Shown piece after piece: positions 1 through 8,352 of a DNA stretch of 64,000 nt. The notes beneath the pieces were generated by a model, which made no database searches, was not told where the DNA came from, and saw nothing but the letters and a program-made list of their open reading frames with translations. The stretch is taken from the NCBI RefSeq assembly GCF_900107965.1, contig NZ_FNVU01000004.1, positions 434,001 through 498,000 on the forward strand. Reading direction: 5' to 3'. The DNA comes from Actinacidiphila yanglinensis (lineage in GTDB: Bacteria; Actinomycetota; Actinomycetes; Streptomycetales; Streptomycetaceae). Both the position numbers and the translations under genes were made by a program. Position 1 is the stretch's first letter. Every line of letters begins with the position of its first letter.

Positions 1-2
1 AG

Positions 3-74
3 AAGGCGGTCAAGTTGTGGAACACGATCGCCAAGAAGTACGGCCTCACCCAGCGCCAGTACACCCAGCTCTGA
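3..74 (+). CDS. C-terminal end of an unidentified protein (partial)
   Basis: Only the last 23 codons lie in the window. They read in frame 3 and end with a TGA at 72-74; the final residues are KKYGLTQRQYTQL. The frame is open to the left edge and has no start inside the window. The tail is basic and helical-looking, but too short to assign to a family. A GC-rich spacer of about 100 nt follows before the convergent lipoprotein gene. It is called coding because the frame is open, ends cleanly and shows the G/C-ending codons typical of real genes here. Confidence 0.55.
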   Translation, partial: KAVKLWNTIAKKYGLTQRQYTQL

Positions 75-180
75 CCCGCCGCCCTCCCGCCGCCCTCCCG
101 CCGGGCCGGCCCGGACCGCTGAGCCCGGTCGGGCGGCCCGGCGGGGGAGCGGGGGAGCGAACGAGGAAGCGGGGGACCGC

Positions 181-1458
181 TCAGCCGTCGTTCCGCTTGA
201 GCGGCGCGTACGACGTCGGCTTGAGCGTCTTGGTGAGGTCCACGAAGCCCGGCTGCGCCTGGACCAGGCGGCCGTCCCGTACCTCCTGGTAGACGATCTT
301 CGAGTTGACCATCCGCGGGTGATCGGGGATGCCCAGCAGGTCGGAGTCGGTCCAGCCCAGGTCGGGGGTGAGGCCGCCGGTCGACAGTTTCGTGGTCGAG
401 TCCATCGCCCGCCGGACGCTGTCGGCGTCGATCTTCGTCTTGTCACCCATCGCGCGCACCACCTTGGTGAAGACGGTGTACGCGATCCACGTGGTCTGCA
501 CCCCGGGGTCGGCGACGTCGATCGAGTCGTCACCGAAGGCGTACTTGCTGATCACCGACTTCATCTCGCTCCACCTCGGGTCGGACGCCGGCGGATACCA
601 GTCGGCGATCTTCGCGCCCTCCAGCGGGCTCTTCGCGCCGCCGCTCGCGTCGATCACGGACTGCTGCACGCTGCCGATCACCGAGGACAGCTGCACCTTC
701 GGCCGGGTGTCGCCGACCCGGCGCAGCGCGTCGAAGAAGGTGCTGGTTTTGTCGCCGAGCACCGCCGACACGCAGGACGACGCCTTGTCGGCGCCGACCG
801 CCTTGGTGGCGATGGCCGTGTAGTCGGTGGAGTTGTCCTGGGTGAGCAGGTCGTCGACCGGCTTCTTGTCCGCCGCCTGCAGCCCCTGGTCGAGGAAGAT
901 CGGGAACTGGTCGCCGGTGATCGAGTCCGGCCGGACCAGCGTGACCTTCTTGCAGGTCTGCGCGAGTTGCAGCCCGCTGCCGGCCAGCAGCGCGGGCAGC
1001 CCGCCGTTGATCGGGAACGACATCAGGCTCTGGTACTCGTCCTCGGTGATCCCGTAGCCGCCGATGTACGGGATGCCGTCGCCCTCCAGCGCGGAGATGA
1101 AGCTGCTGCCCTCCTCGCTGTAGGAGCCGATGACCGCGACCGCGCCCGCGTCCGCGGCCTGTTTGGCACAGTTCGTGACGGTGACGGCGTCGTTGCGCTC
1201 GTTGCAGGTGAGGACCTTCAGCTTGCGGCCGTCCAGCCCGCCCTGGTCGTTGACGTAGCTCTCGACCGCCTTGGCCATGCCGAGCATGCCTGGCATGTTG
1301 GTGGCGCTGGTGCCCACCGGCGCCCACGTCATCACCACGATCGGCCCCGAGGAACCGCCTCCGCTTCCTGGAATGACGCCGCACCCACTGACCAGGGCGG
1401 ATACGGCGAGCAGCGGGACGACGGCACGCCTGAGCGCGCCCATGCGTCGGTGAGTCAT
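181..1458 (-). CDS. ABC transporter substrate-binding lipoprotein, branched-chain amino acid type
   Basis: A 425-residue extracytoplasmic solute-binding protein of the type I periplasmic-binding fold (Leu/Ile/Val receptor family). The N-terminus is a lipoprotein signal: basic MTHRRMGALRR, a hydrophobic core, then lipobox LVSGC with the acylated Cys at about residue 26. Mature sequence includes the family-like stretches VIGSYSEEGSSF and LVRPDSITGDQF. The frame stays open about 100 codons upstream, but that extension precedes the signal peptide and is rejected; the Shine-Dalgarno at the chosen ATG is weak. No permease or ATPase gene is adjacent, so it is either an orphan receptor or serves a distant transporter. 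The ligand cannot be told from sequence. Confidence 0.85.
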   Translation of the reverse strand: MTHRRMGALRRAVVPLLAVSALVSGCGVIPGSGGGSSGPIVVMTWAPVGTSATNMPGMLGMAKAVESYVNDQGGLDGRKLKVLTCNERNDAVTVTNCAKQAADAGAVAVIGSYSEEGSSFISALEGDGIPYIGGYGITEDEYQSLMSFPINGGLPALLAGSGLQLAQTCKKVTLVRPDSITGDQFPIFLDQGLQAADKKPVDDLLTQDNSTDYTAIATKAVGADKASSCVSAVLGDKTSTFFDALRRVGDTRPKVQLSSVIGSVQQSVIDASGGAKSPLEGAKIADWYPPASDPRWSEMKSVISKYAFGDDSIDVADPGVQTTWIAYTVFTKVVRAMGDKTKIDADSVRRAMDSTTKLSTGGLTPDLGWTDSDLLGIPDHPRMVNSKIVYQEVRDGRLVQAQPGFVDLTKTLKPTSYAPLKRNDG

Positions 1459-1627
1459 GTCAACGGAAGATTCCGCTTCCGGCCCAACGCCCGGATGACC
1501 GTGCCCCAACGCGGGGTCACTTTCGGGTGAATTACAGGTGTCGCCGATCGGGTGCGTACGATCGTGCGCTGTGCAAGGTTCGGAGAAGTCTTCCCGTCGC
1601 GGCCGCCCCTCCTCCACGATGGGAGGC

Positions 1628-2065
1628 ATGCCCCTCAACGACATGCCGTGGTGGCGCTGGCGCAGCAACGTGCGTTCCGCGCTGCACATGATCAGCGACC
1701 CCGTCTTCCAGATGGAGGTCTGGCGGACCGGGCGCGAGGGATACGGCGACGTCACCGACGCCGTTTACCGCCTGGTCGAGGACACCTGGCTCGACAACTG
1801 GTCCGCCGAGAAGTACGTCGGCACCGTCTTCCGCGACGCGCAGGAGGCCGCGCTGGTCGACGTCGCGGTGCTCCGCGTGCTGAAGATCCTGCACCAGGTG
1901 GGGGCCGACGCCCCGGCCGTGGCCTACCTGGACCACCCGGCGTGGCCGGAGGCGGTGCAGGCCGCCCGCGAGGCGCACGTGCGGATGGCGGGGTCCGACG
2001 CCGAGGACCCGGACGCGCCGCCGCGCTCCCTGGAGGTGCTGGCGATCTACAACCGGACCGCGTGA
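1628..2065 (+). CDS. Conserved Streptomyces hypothetical protein
   Basis: A 145-residue soluble protein beginning MPLNDMPWWRWRSN, rich in Trp and acidic residues, with no signal peptide or membrane segment. I know this type of protein only as a conserved hypothetical lying beside purU in streptomycetes and can give it no function. It ends about 60 nt before purU on the same strand, so the two may be cotranscribed. The start is uncertain: ATG codons at 1619, 1628 and 1643 are in frame, and the GGGAGG at 1620-1625 sits too close to 1628 to decide. The 1628 start is chosen from remembered homologue N-termini. Confidence 0.7.
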   Translation: MPLNDMPWWRWRSNVRSALHMISDPVFQMEVWRTGREGYGDVTDAVYRLVEDTWLDNWSAEKYVGTVFRDAQEAALVDVAVLRVLKILHQVGADAPAVAYLDHPAWPEAVQAAREAHVRMAGSDAEDPDAPPRSLEVLAIYNRTA

Positions 2066-2124
2066 CGCCGTCCGGTTGACGGACGCGGGCGGCCCGGGCC
2101 GCGCGGTTGTGCCAGGCTGGCGAC

Positions 2125-2994
2125 GTGAACGAGCCGCAGCAGCCGCCGCCGCAGTACGTCCTCACGCTGTCGTGCCCCGACAAGCAGGGCATCGTGCACG
2201 CGGTGTCCAGCTACCTCTTCATGACCGGCTGCAACATCGTCGACAGCCAGCAGTTCGGCGACCAGGACACCGGCCTGTTCTTCATGCGGGTGCACTTCTC
2301 GGCCGGCGCCGAGGTGACCGCCGACAAGCTGCGGGCCAGCTTCGCCGCGGTGGGTGACGCCTATCACATGGAGTGGCACCTCCACCCGTCCGAGGAGCGG
2401 ATGCGGATCGTGCTGATGGTCAGCAGGTTCGGCCACTGCCTCAACGACCTGCTCTTCCGCGCCGGCACCGGTGCGCTGCCGGTCGAGGTCGCCGCCGTCG
2501 TCTCCAACCACCCCGACTTCCGGGACCTGGTCGACTCCTATCACGTGCCGTTCCACCACATTCCGGTCACCCGGGACACCAAGGCGGACGCCGAGGAGCG
2601 GCTGCTGGAGATCGTGGCCGCGGAGGGCGTCGAACTGGTCGTGCTCGCCCGCTACATGCAGGTGCTCTCGGACGACCTGTGCCGCAAGCTGCCGGGCCGG
2701 ATCATCAACATCCACCACTCCTTCCTGCCGAGCTTCAAGGGCGCCAAGCCCTACCACCAGGCGCACGACCGCGGCGTGAAGCTGATCGGTGCGACCGCGC
2801 ACTACGTGACGGCCGACCTCGACGAGGGCCCGATCATCGAGCAGGAGGTCGAGCGGGTCGGCCACGAGGTCACGCCGGAACAACTCGTCGCCGTCGGACG
2901 CGACGTGGAGTGCCAGGCCCTGGCGCGGGCCGTGAAGTGGCACAGCGAGCACCGGGTGCTGATCAACGGCCGGCGCACGGTGGTCTTCGCGTAG
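2125..2994 (+). CDS. purU: Formyltetrahydrofolate deformylase
   Basis: PurU hydrolyses 10-formyl-tetrahydrofolate to formate and tetrahydrofolate, balancing the one-carbon pool and feeding formate to purine synthesis. At 289 residues it has the normal family length. An N-terminal ACT domain (about 9-90, starting YVLTLSCPDKQGIVHAV) precedes a formyltransferase-fold domain (about 95-285). The catalytic Asn-x-His and Asp are visible as NIHHSF (N195, H197) and LDEGPI (D233). The GTG at 2125 is preferred over an in-frame TTG at 2107 because family members begin only a few residues before the ACT strand. It ends 12 nt from the convergent anti-sigma gene. Confidence 0.95.
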   Translation: MNEPQQPPPQYVLTLSCPDKQGIVHAVSSYLFMTGCNIVDSQQFGDQDTGLFFMRVHFSAGAEVTADKLRASFAAVGDAYHMEWHLHPSEERMRIVLMVSRFGHCLNDLLFRAGTGALPVEVAAVVSNHPDFRDLVDSYHVPFHHIPVTRDTKADAEERLLEIVAAEGVELVVLARYMQVLSDDLCRKLPGRIINIHHSFLPSFKGAKPYHQAHDRGVKLIGATAHYVTADLDEGPIIEQEVERVGHEVTPEQLVAVGRDVECQALARAVKWHSEHRVLINGRRTVVFA

Positions 2995-3006
2995 CGGGGA
3001 CGACCC

Positions 3007-4512
3007 TCACAACCGGGACAGCGACGCGGCCGCGTACAGCACGTCCCGGATCGCCGCCCGGTCGCCGTTCTTGCCCGCCGCGGCGCGTTCCGGCACCACG
3101 TGGCCCGCGGTGAGCTGGCAGAACTCCACGCTGTCCATGGCGACATGCGCGACCTGGTGGTCGGGCGAGGCCATCGCACCGGGCGAGTCGAGCGGCAACC
3201 ACCACTCGCCGCCCCCGTCGCCCTCGATCTCCAGCAGCAGCGAACGCCCCGGTGAGCCCGCCGCGACCAGCCGCGACGCCGAGGTGGTCAGGCCCGCCCT
3301 GCGCCGCGCGGCCAGCGCCCCGGGCAGCTTGTCCGCGGCCAGGCCCACGATCTGCCGCATGTGACCCAGCGCGGGCTTCTCGTACGGGTAGTCCACGGCT
3401 TCGGCGATGTCCGTGGCGTGCGTCCAGCACTCGAAGGCGCGGTCCACGAAGGCGTCATGGAACGCCAGCTCGAAGTCGCCGTAGTCGACCGGGAGTCCGG
3501 CGACGCCCTCGCCCGCGAACGCGACCGTGCGCACCAGCCGGTGGCTCTGCTCGCGCCACAGCAGCCGCAGCGTCGCACCCGGCAGATGCCGGTGGACGGC
3601 CCAGTGCGCGGCCGTACGCGCCACCGGGGTGCGCGGCAACTCGACCTCCTCGGTCGTCTCGCCGAGCCGTACCGGCCGCATCGGGGCCAGCCCGAGGCGA
3701 TCGGTGGCGTCCTCCGCGGGCGGCTCGATGGACTGCTGCGGCAGCCCGAGCGCGCGGCCGACCAGGCCGTCGACGGCGATCAGGTGCGCGATGACCTGGC
3801 CGACGGTGAACTCCCGTGAGACCGGGGCGCCGTCGAACCACTGCAACCGCACCGGCGCGGTCCAGTAACCGTCTCCCAGGTCACGCAGCAGCGCGTCCAG
3901 CCGGGCGGCCTCCGCGTCGTACGGCCCGGCCCACTCCGGCACCGGGATGCGCGCCGGGCGCCGGCCCAGGCACCCTTCGAGCACCCGCGCCCGCAGCAGC
4001 GGGTCGAGGTCGAGCGACTCCTCGTGGTGCAGCAGGCCGACCGCGTCCCGCAGCCGAAGGGCCTCGTCGGCGCAGCCGGCGCAGTCCGTCAGGTGCACCT
4101 CGACGGCCAGGGTCTCGTCACGGGAGCAGGCCGCCAGCGCCCAGGCGCCGAGCAGCGATTTGAGGGTGCCGTGGTCGTACGGCGGCACACGGTCGGAGGT
4201 CACGGCGGAGGACGCTCCCGGATCGATACGCCGCAGCGGGTCGGGTGGGGTGGGTGGTTCGGGCGGGTCGAGGCGTACGGGCGCGGCCTCGGCGGCCCCG
4301 GCGGCCGATCCCGCGGACGACCCGGCCCCCGCACCCGGCACGGGCGGGAGGTCGTCGGACGAGCCGTGCTGCTCGCGTTGCGCGGGGATGTGCGGACGGC
4401 GGCCGCCGCCGGGCCCGTTGCGCCGATGGTCCGCGGGGCCGTTGGTCCCGCCGTCACCGCCGCGGCCCGCGCTCAGGGAGCCGTCCTCGTCGCCGTGGAC
4501 CGGGCCGTTCAC
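3007..4512 (-). CDS. Zinc-binding anti-sigma factor with MDMPI-like C-terminal domain
   Basis: A 501-residue protein cotranscribed with, and overlapping by GTGA, the ECF sigma gene upstream. Residues 1 to about 110 are low-complexity Gly/Pro/Arg/Ala. Next comes a ZAS-type anti-sigma motif: a Cys in LAACSRDE, then H-x3-C-x2-C in HLTDCAGC. This binds zinc and normally clamps the sigma factor. The C-terminal half (about 245-480) resembles the mycothiol-dependent maleylpyruvate isomerase/DinB helical bundle, with VGQVIAHLIAVDGL and ECWTHATDIAE. The likely role is to hold the partner sigma factor and release it on a thiol or metal signal. No membrane segment is seen. The longer upstream frame runs through the sigma gene and is not used. 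Confidence 0.85.
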   Translation of the reverse strand: MNGPVHGDEDGSLSAGRGGDGGTNGPADHRRNGPGGGRRPHIPAQREQHGSSDDLPPVPGAGAGSSAGSAAGAAEAAPVRLDPPEPPTPPDPLRRIDPGASSAVTSDRVPPYDHGTLKSLLGAWALAACSRDETLAVEVHLTDCAGCADEALRLRDAVGLLHHEESLDLDPLLRARVLEGCLGRRPARIPVPEWAGPYDAEAARLDALLRDLGDGYWTAPVRLQWFDGAPVSREFTVGQVIAHLIAVDGLVGRALGLPQQSIEPPAEDATDRLGLAPMRPVRLGETTEEVELPRTPVARTAAHWAVHRHLPGATLRLLWREQSHRLVRTVAFAGEGVAGLPVDYGDFELAFHDAFVDRAFECWTHATDIAEAVDYPYEKPALGHMRQIVGLAADKLPGALAARRRAGLTTSASRLVAAGSPGRSLLLEIEGDGGGEWWLPLDSPGAMASPDHQVAHVAMDSVEFCQLTAGHVVPERAAAGKNGDRAAIRDVLYAAASLSRL

Positions 4513-5084
4513 CGCGCGCCCCGTTCCGGATGCCGCTCGCCGGGTGCCCCGGACGGGTCGTCGGGCTCCATCGCGGTCGACAGCAGTTGCAGGCCCAACC
4601 GCAGCCTGCGACGCGCCTCGTCCTCGCTCACCCCGAGGTCGGCCGCCGCCGCGCGGTAGTCGAGCCGCTCGCGGTAGGCGAGTTCGAGCGCGGCACGCAG
4701 CGGGGCCGGCATCGAGGTGACGATGAAGTCGGCCCGCGCCGCGGTGTTGGCCTCGCGCACGCGGGCCTCCAGCAGGTCGGGGTTGGTGCGGCCGCGGTTC
4801 TCGTACTGGCGCAGCCGGTGCACCGCGTGCCGCTGGGTGAGCGCGGCGATCCACGACCGCAGCGACCCGTCCCTCGGCTCGTAGGCGTCCGGGTTCTCCC
4901 AGACGTACCCGAACACCTCGCGGGTGATCTGGTCCGCCGCGTCGTCGTCGTCCGTGACGCGGTGGGCGAGACCGTGCACGAGGGAGGCGTAGCGGTCGTA
5001 CAGCTCGCCGAGAGCCGCTTCCTCGCCCCGCGCCAGCCGCTGCTGCATTTTGCGGTCCCAGCGGGGTGGTGCGGGTGTCGCCAT
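4509..5084 (-). CDS. ECF-type RNA polymerase sigma factor
   Basis: A 191-residue sigma-70 family protein with region 2 at about 18-95 (ALGELYDRYASLVHGLAHRV through LRSWIAALTQRHAVHRLR) and region 4 at about 125-175 (ALELAYRERLDYRAAAADLG, a helix-turn-helix). It should direct RNA polymerase to a small stress or envelope regulon under control of the anti-sigma factor encoded immediately downstream (4-nt overlap, translational coupling). The ATG at 5084 is chosen because AAAGGGG lies about 8 nt upstream; in-frame codons further up lack such a site. The 246-bp gap upstream is shared with the divergent STAS gene and probably holds both promoters. Confidence 0.88.
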   Translation of the reverse strand: MATPAPPRWDRKMQQRLARGEEAALGELYDRYASLVHGLAHRVTDDDDAADQITREVFGYVWENPDAYEPRDGSLRSWIAALTQRHAVHRLRQYENRGRTNPDLLEARVREANTAARADFIVTSMPAPLRAALELAYRERLDYRAAAADLGVSEDEARRRLRLGLQLLSTAMEPDDPSGAPGERHPERGAR

Positions 5085-5330
5085 GACCCGGCCCCTTTGC
5101 GTCGTCCCGGCCCGTACTCCACTGGACCCGGTGCCACCGCTTGCGGTCACGACGTTACCGGGCGCACGCGAGGGTGTACGCGGCTTTGCACCAACCTGGC
5201 GCCGTACGCGACCGCTTCTGTCGGTCTGTTATGCGGGTGTGACCGGAAGATTGCGGGGTTGCGACCGGGAGCGGGCATAGGGTCGTAGGACGGGAGAATC
5301 CAAGTCGACGGCGAGGCGAGGTGGGTACCG

Positions 5331-5768
5331 GTGCTGGTGACCCGGGCCGAGCAGGACGGCTGGGCGGTGGTCACGGTCGCGGGGGAGATGGACCTGATCT
5401 CGTCCCCGGCGGTCCGGCAGAAGGTGCACGACGCGGTCGCCGAGGGGCGGCGCAGCCTGGTGCTCGACCTCGCCGGAGTACGGTTCTGCGACTCCAGCGG
5501 GGTCGGCGTGCTCATCGGGGCGCGCCGGCTGATGCGGTCCTGTGCGGGGCGGCTGCGGATCGTGCTGCCGCACGACGGGGCGGGGAGCGGCTCGGAGGGC
5601 TCGGCCTCCTCTGTGACCGCGGCGTCCTCGGCGTCCGACGTTCCGGTGCGCGGTGGCGAGGCGCACGTGAACCGGGTGCTCGCGGCGCTCGGCGTGCGCA
5701 GGCTGTTCGAGGTCTACCCGGACCTGGACGCGGCCACGGACGACACGGCCAGGCCGCTTTCCGCCTGA
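5331..5768 (+). CDS. STAS-domain anti-sigma factor antagonist
   Basis: A 145-residue SpoIIAA/BldG-like protein that should bind and neutralise a kinase-type anti-sigma factor when unphosphorylated. The hallmark sequence is VRFCDSSGVGVLIGARR, with the phosphorylatable Ser in DSSG near residue 58. Family members are about 110-125 residues. The extra length is a Ser/Ala/Glu-rich insert between about 84 and 107, placed before the last strand and helix. The GTG start has a GAGGTGGG Shine-Dalgarno. It is divergent from the ECF sigma gene, with a HATPase protein 1 kb downstream, so a partner-switching module is plausible, though partners cannot be assigned from sequence. Confidence 0.88.
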   Translation: MLVTRAEQDGWAVVTVAGEMDLISSPAVRQKVHDAVAEGRRSLVLDLAGVRFCDSSGVGVLIGARRLMRSCAGRLRIVLPHDGAGSGSEGSASSVTAASSASDVPVRGGEAHVNRVLAALGVRRLFEVYPDLDAATDDTARPLSA

Positions 5769-5885
5769 GCGCGGAGCCGCGAGCCCTGAGCGCCGAGGAG
5801 GTCGCACCGTCAGTGCGGTGCGGTGCGGTGCGGTCGGGTCCGGCCCGGCCCGCGCGGACGGTGGGTGTGGGCCGATGATGGGCGC

Positions 5886-6392
5886 ATGACTCTCATCTCC
5901 CTCGTGCGCGGCGACATCACCGAGGAACACGTCGACGCGGTCGTCAACGCGGCGAACTCCTCGCTCCTGGGCGGGGGCGGTGTCGACGGCGCCATCCACC
6001 GCAAGGGCGGCCCCGAGATCCTGTCCGCCTGCCGCGACCTGCGCGCGTCGCACTACGGGCGCGGTCTGCCCACCGGCCAGGCCGTCGCCACCACCGCGGG
6101 ACGGCTTTCGGCGCGCTGGGTGATCCACACCGTGGGCCCGGTCTGGCAACCGGACGACGACCGCTCCGCACTGCTCGCTTCCTGTTACCGGTCGTCGCTG
6201 CGCGTGGCCGACGAACTGGGCGCGGCCACCGTCGCCTTCCCCGCGATCTCCACCGGCGTCTACGGCTGGCCGATGGACGACGGCGCCCGGATCGCGGTGC
6301 AAACGGTGCGCGACGCGCCGACCTTGGTCACGGAAGTCCGCTTCGTGCTCTTCGATGATGTCGCCTATGCGGCATTTGAGGCGTATGTCTGA
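5886..6392 (+). CDS. Macro-domain O-acetyl-ADP-ribose deacetylase
   Basis: A 168-residue stand-alone macro domain of the MacroD/YmdB type, which binds ADP-ribose and removes O-acetyl groups from O-acetyl-ADP-ribose or mono-ADP-ribose from acidic residues. The ligand loop is intact: VVNAANSSLLGGGGVDGAIH (N21, N24 and the Gly-rich loop), then the second loop AISTGVYGWP near 120. The domain spans the whole protein, with no fused transferase or SIR2. The ATG at 5886 sits directly before the first strand of the domain, and the upstream extension is G/C filler. It follows the STAS gene by 117 nt on the same strand. An ADP-ribosylglycohydrolase gene lies 20 kb away at 25526-26629. Confidence 0.92.
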   Translation: MTLISLVRGDITEEHVDAVVNAANSSLLGGGGVDGAIHRKGGPEILSACRDLRASHYGRGLPTGQAVATTAGRLSARWVIHTVGPVWQPDDDRSALLASCYRSSLRVADELGAATVAFPAISTGVYGWPMDDGARIAVQTVRDAPTLVTEVRFVLFDDVAYAAFEAYV

Positions 6393-6750
6393 CCGTCGTC
6401 GGGGGCGGAGTCGCGGTCACGGAGCGTCCGCACCGTGTTGTGTCCGATGCGTGACTTGTTACGCGGTGGAGTCCGGGTTGACCTCGGGTACGCTCCATCA
6501 GGTGCGCGCTCGTTCGAGGCTTCCCCAGGATGCCGCCCGGCAGGTCCGGAGCGGTTCCGTGCCTGGCTGCGCGGCCTCCGGCCGGGTGCGGCGCACAGTA
6601 TGCGGTACGCCCGCCGGGTTGCGAGGGAATATGCCCGAAGCGCTTGCTGGAGTACCTGTCGGTCGTCCAAGCTGTGTGACGCCCATGTCACATACGGTGA
6701 CAGCGGGCGGACATGCGGCGTCGGGTCAGCCGGTTCGGGTGGTGTGAGCA
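6393..6750. other. Intergenic region between macro-domain and HATPase genes
   Basis: 358 nt without a convincing gene. Short frames cross it but none has codon bias plus a ribosome binding site. The last 70 nt hold the GTGAC/GTCAC palindrome annotated separately, so the right part is likely the promoter of the HATPase gene. Nothing else is recognised. Confidence 0.5.
6686..6702. promoter_or_regulatory. Candidate operator, TGTCAC-n5-GTGACA palindrome
   Basis: A perfect 6-bp-arm inverted repeat with a 5-bp spacer, 48 nt before the HATPase gene start. A further GTGAC half-site lies just upstream at 6676-6680, which also pairs with the GTCAC at 6687-6691. The arrangement looks like a dimeric repressor or CRP-type site, but no regulator is assigned. 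Confidence 0.4.
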
Positions 6751-7167
6751 GTGCAGATGCTTCAGATGCAGCTCGAGGTCGGTGTCGACCCCGCGGAGGT
6801 CGGTAGGGCGCGCAGTTGGGCGCGTTCACGGCTGGTGGGCTCCGGGATAGGAGCCGACGAGCCGGTCGCAGAGACGCTGCTGCTGCTGATCTCCGAACTC
6901 GTCACCAACGCCGTGGTGCACACCGGCTGTCCGGCAGTGCTGCGCATGCTCTTCCCGGCCGCGCCCGCCGCCCCGGTCCGCGTGGAGGTCGCCGACACCA
7001 GCGTCCTGCCGCCCGCACCGCGGCACGCGGACCGCGACGAGACCGGCGGCCGCGGCCTGGAACTGGTCGACGGCCTCGCCGACCGCTGGGGCTGGCACCC
7101 GGAGGGCGCGGGCAAGCAGATCTGGTGCGAGGTCGACCGCGCCGCCGCCACCATCGCCCTGCCCTGA
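6751..7167 (+). CDS. HATPase-fold regulatory protein (anti-sigma-factor-like kinase)
   Basis: A 138-residue single-domain protein of the GHKL/Bergerat fold, like the many Streptomyces RsbW/SpoIIAB-type or orphan HATPase_c regulators. Motifs: N box ELVTNAVVHTG (about 50-60), a degenerate G1 strand VEVADTS, and G2 GGRGLELVDGLADRWGW (about 105-120). It probably binds ATP and may phosphorylate a STAS antagonist or inhibit a sigma factor. The STAS gene 1 kb upstream is an obvious candidate partner. The GTG at 6751 is used; ATG codons at 6757 and 6766 are alternatives, and no Shine-Dalgarno decides between them. Confidence 0.82.
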   Translation: MQMLQMQLEVGVDPAEVGRARSWARSRLVGSGIGADEPVAETLLLLISELVTNAVVHTGCPAVLRMLFPAAPAAPVRVEVADTSVLPPAPRHADRDETGGRGLELVDGLADRWGWHPEGAGKQIWCEVDRAAATIALP

Positions 7168-7213
7168 GCGCACCACCGCTCCGCACCCGACTGCTGGCGG
7201 TGCGTCCCGTCGC

Positions 7214-8281
7214 TCACCCCTGTCCCGCGGTCTGGAACGTCCGCCGGTACACCGATGGCGAGACACCCAACGCGCTCTGGATGTGCTGCCGCAGCGACGC
7301 ACCCGTGCCGAACCCCGCCTGCCGCGCGATCTGGTCCACCCCGAGATCGGTCGACTCCAGGAGCTGCCGCGCGCGTTCGATCCGCTGCTGGGTCAGCCAA
7401 CGGCCCGGACTCATCCCCACCTCCTCCCGGAACCGCCGCGTGAACGTCCGCACGCTCATCGCCTCCCGCTCGGCGAGTTGCCGCAGCGTCACCGGCTGCT
7501 CCAGCCGCTCCAACGCCCATGTCCTGGCCTGCACGGTGCCCGCCAGCTGCGGCTCCGGAAGCGGCCGCCGGATGAACTGCGCCTGACCGCCCTCCCGATG
7601 CGGCGGGACCACGGTCCGCCGCGCCACGCCGTTCGCCACCGCCGTGCCGAAGTCCCGGCGTACGAGGTGCAGGCACACGTCGATGCCGGCCGCCACCCCC
7701 GCCGAGGTCAGCACGTCGCCGTCATCCACGTACAGCACGCCCGGGTCCACCCTCACCCGCGGGAAGAGCCGTTGGAAGTGGTCGGCGCTGCTCCAGTGCG
7801 TGGTCGCGGGCCGTCCGTCCAGCAAGCCGGCCGCCGCCAGCAGGAACGACCCCGTGCAGATCGACACCACCCGCGTACCCGGCCGGATCGCGCCGAACGC
7901 CGCCGCCAACTCCGGGCTCAGCCGCCCCTCCTCGTACACCGCGCCCATCTCGTGCGACGCGGGCACCACCACCGTGTCGGCCTCGGCCAGCGCCTCCACG
8001 CCGTGCCCGACCACGATCGGGAAGTCCGCGTCCGTCCGCACCTGGCCCGGGCGCAGGCTGCACGTCACCACCTCGTACAGCGTCGGGGCGTCCTCCGCCC
8101 GCTCGTGGGCCCGCGCGCCCCCGAAGATCCGCAACGGGATGCCGAGTTCGAACGGGATCACCCCGTCCAGCGCGAACACCGCCACCCGGTGCCGGCCACC
8201 GCCGCCGAACACCCGACCCTGCGCCCGCTCTTGAGCCCGTGCCCGTTCCTGGGCCCGCGGGGAACCCTCGCCGTCCGCCAT
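7214..8281 (-). CDS. GlxA-type AraC-family transcriptional regulator with DJ-1/PfpI domain
   Basis: 355 residues: a basic low-complexity N-terminus (1-30), a DJ-1/PfpI class I amidotransferase-like sensor domain (about 31-200), then an AraC double helix-turn-helix (about 240-345). The sensor keeps the nucleophile-elbow sequence [20 protein letters not shown] followed by ATTHW, as in GlxA-type regulators, which usually sense rather than catalyse. The DNA-binding half contains TLRQLAEREAMSVRTFTRRFREE and VDQIARQAGFGTGASLRQH. It diverges from an MFS carrier gene across 71 bp, so control of that transporter is the simplest hypothesis. The inducer is unknown. Confidence 0.9.
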   Translation of the reverse strand: MADGEGSPRAQERARAQERAQGRVFGGGGRHRVAVFALDGVIPFELGIPLRIFGGARAHERAEDAPTLYEVVTCSLRPGQVRTDADFPIVVGHGVEALAEADTVVVPASHEMGAVYEEGRLSPELAAAFGAIRPGTRVVSICTGSFLLAAAGLLDGRPATTHWSSADHFQRLFPRVRVDPGVLYVDDGDVLTSAGVAAGIDVCLHLVRRDFGTAVANGVARRTVVPPHREGGQAQFIRRPLPEPQLAGTVQARTWALERLEQPVTLRQLAEREAMSVRTFTRRFREEVGMSPGRWLTQQRIERARQLLESTDLGVDQIARQAGFGTGASLRQHIQSALGVSPSVYRRTFQTAGQG

Positions 8282-8352
8282 GGCCCGATTCTTTCATACC
8301 ATGGCCCTCGGGCCACTCGTCGCCAGGGAACTCTCCTCGGAGACTGAACAAC

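Noticed and set aside
4513..4854. Upstream extension of the anti-sigma frame
   Set aside because: It lies within the sigma gene in another frame; the GTGA overlap at 4509-4512 gives a natural start.
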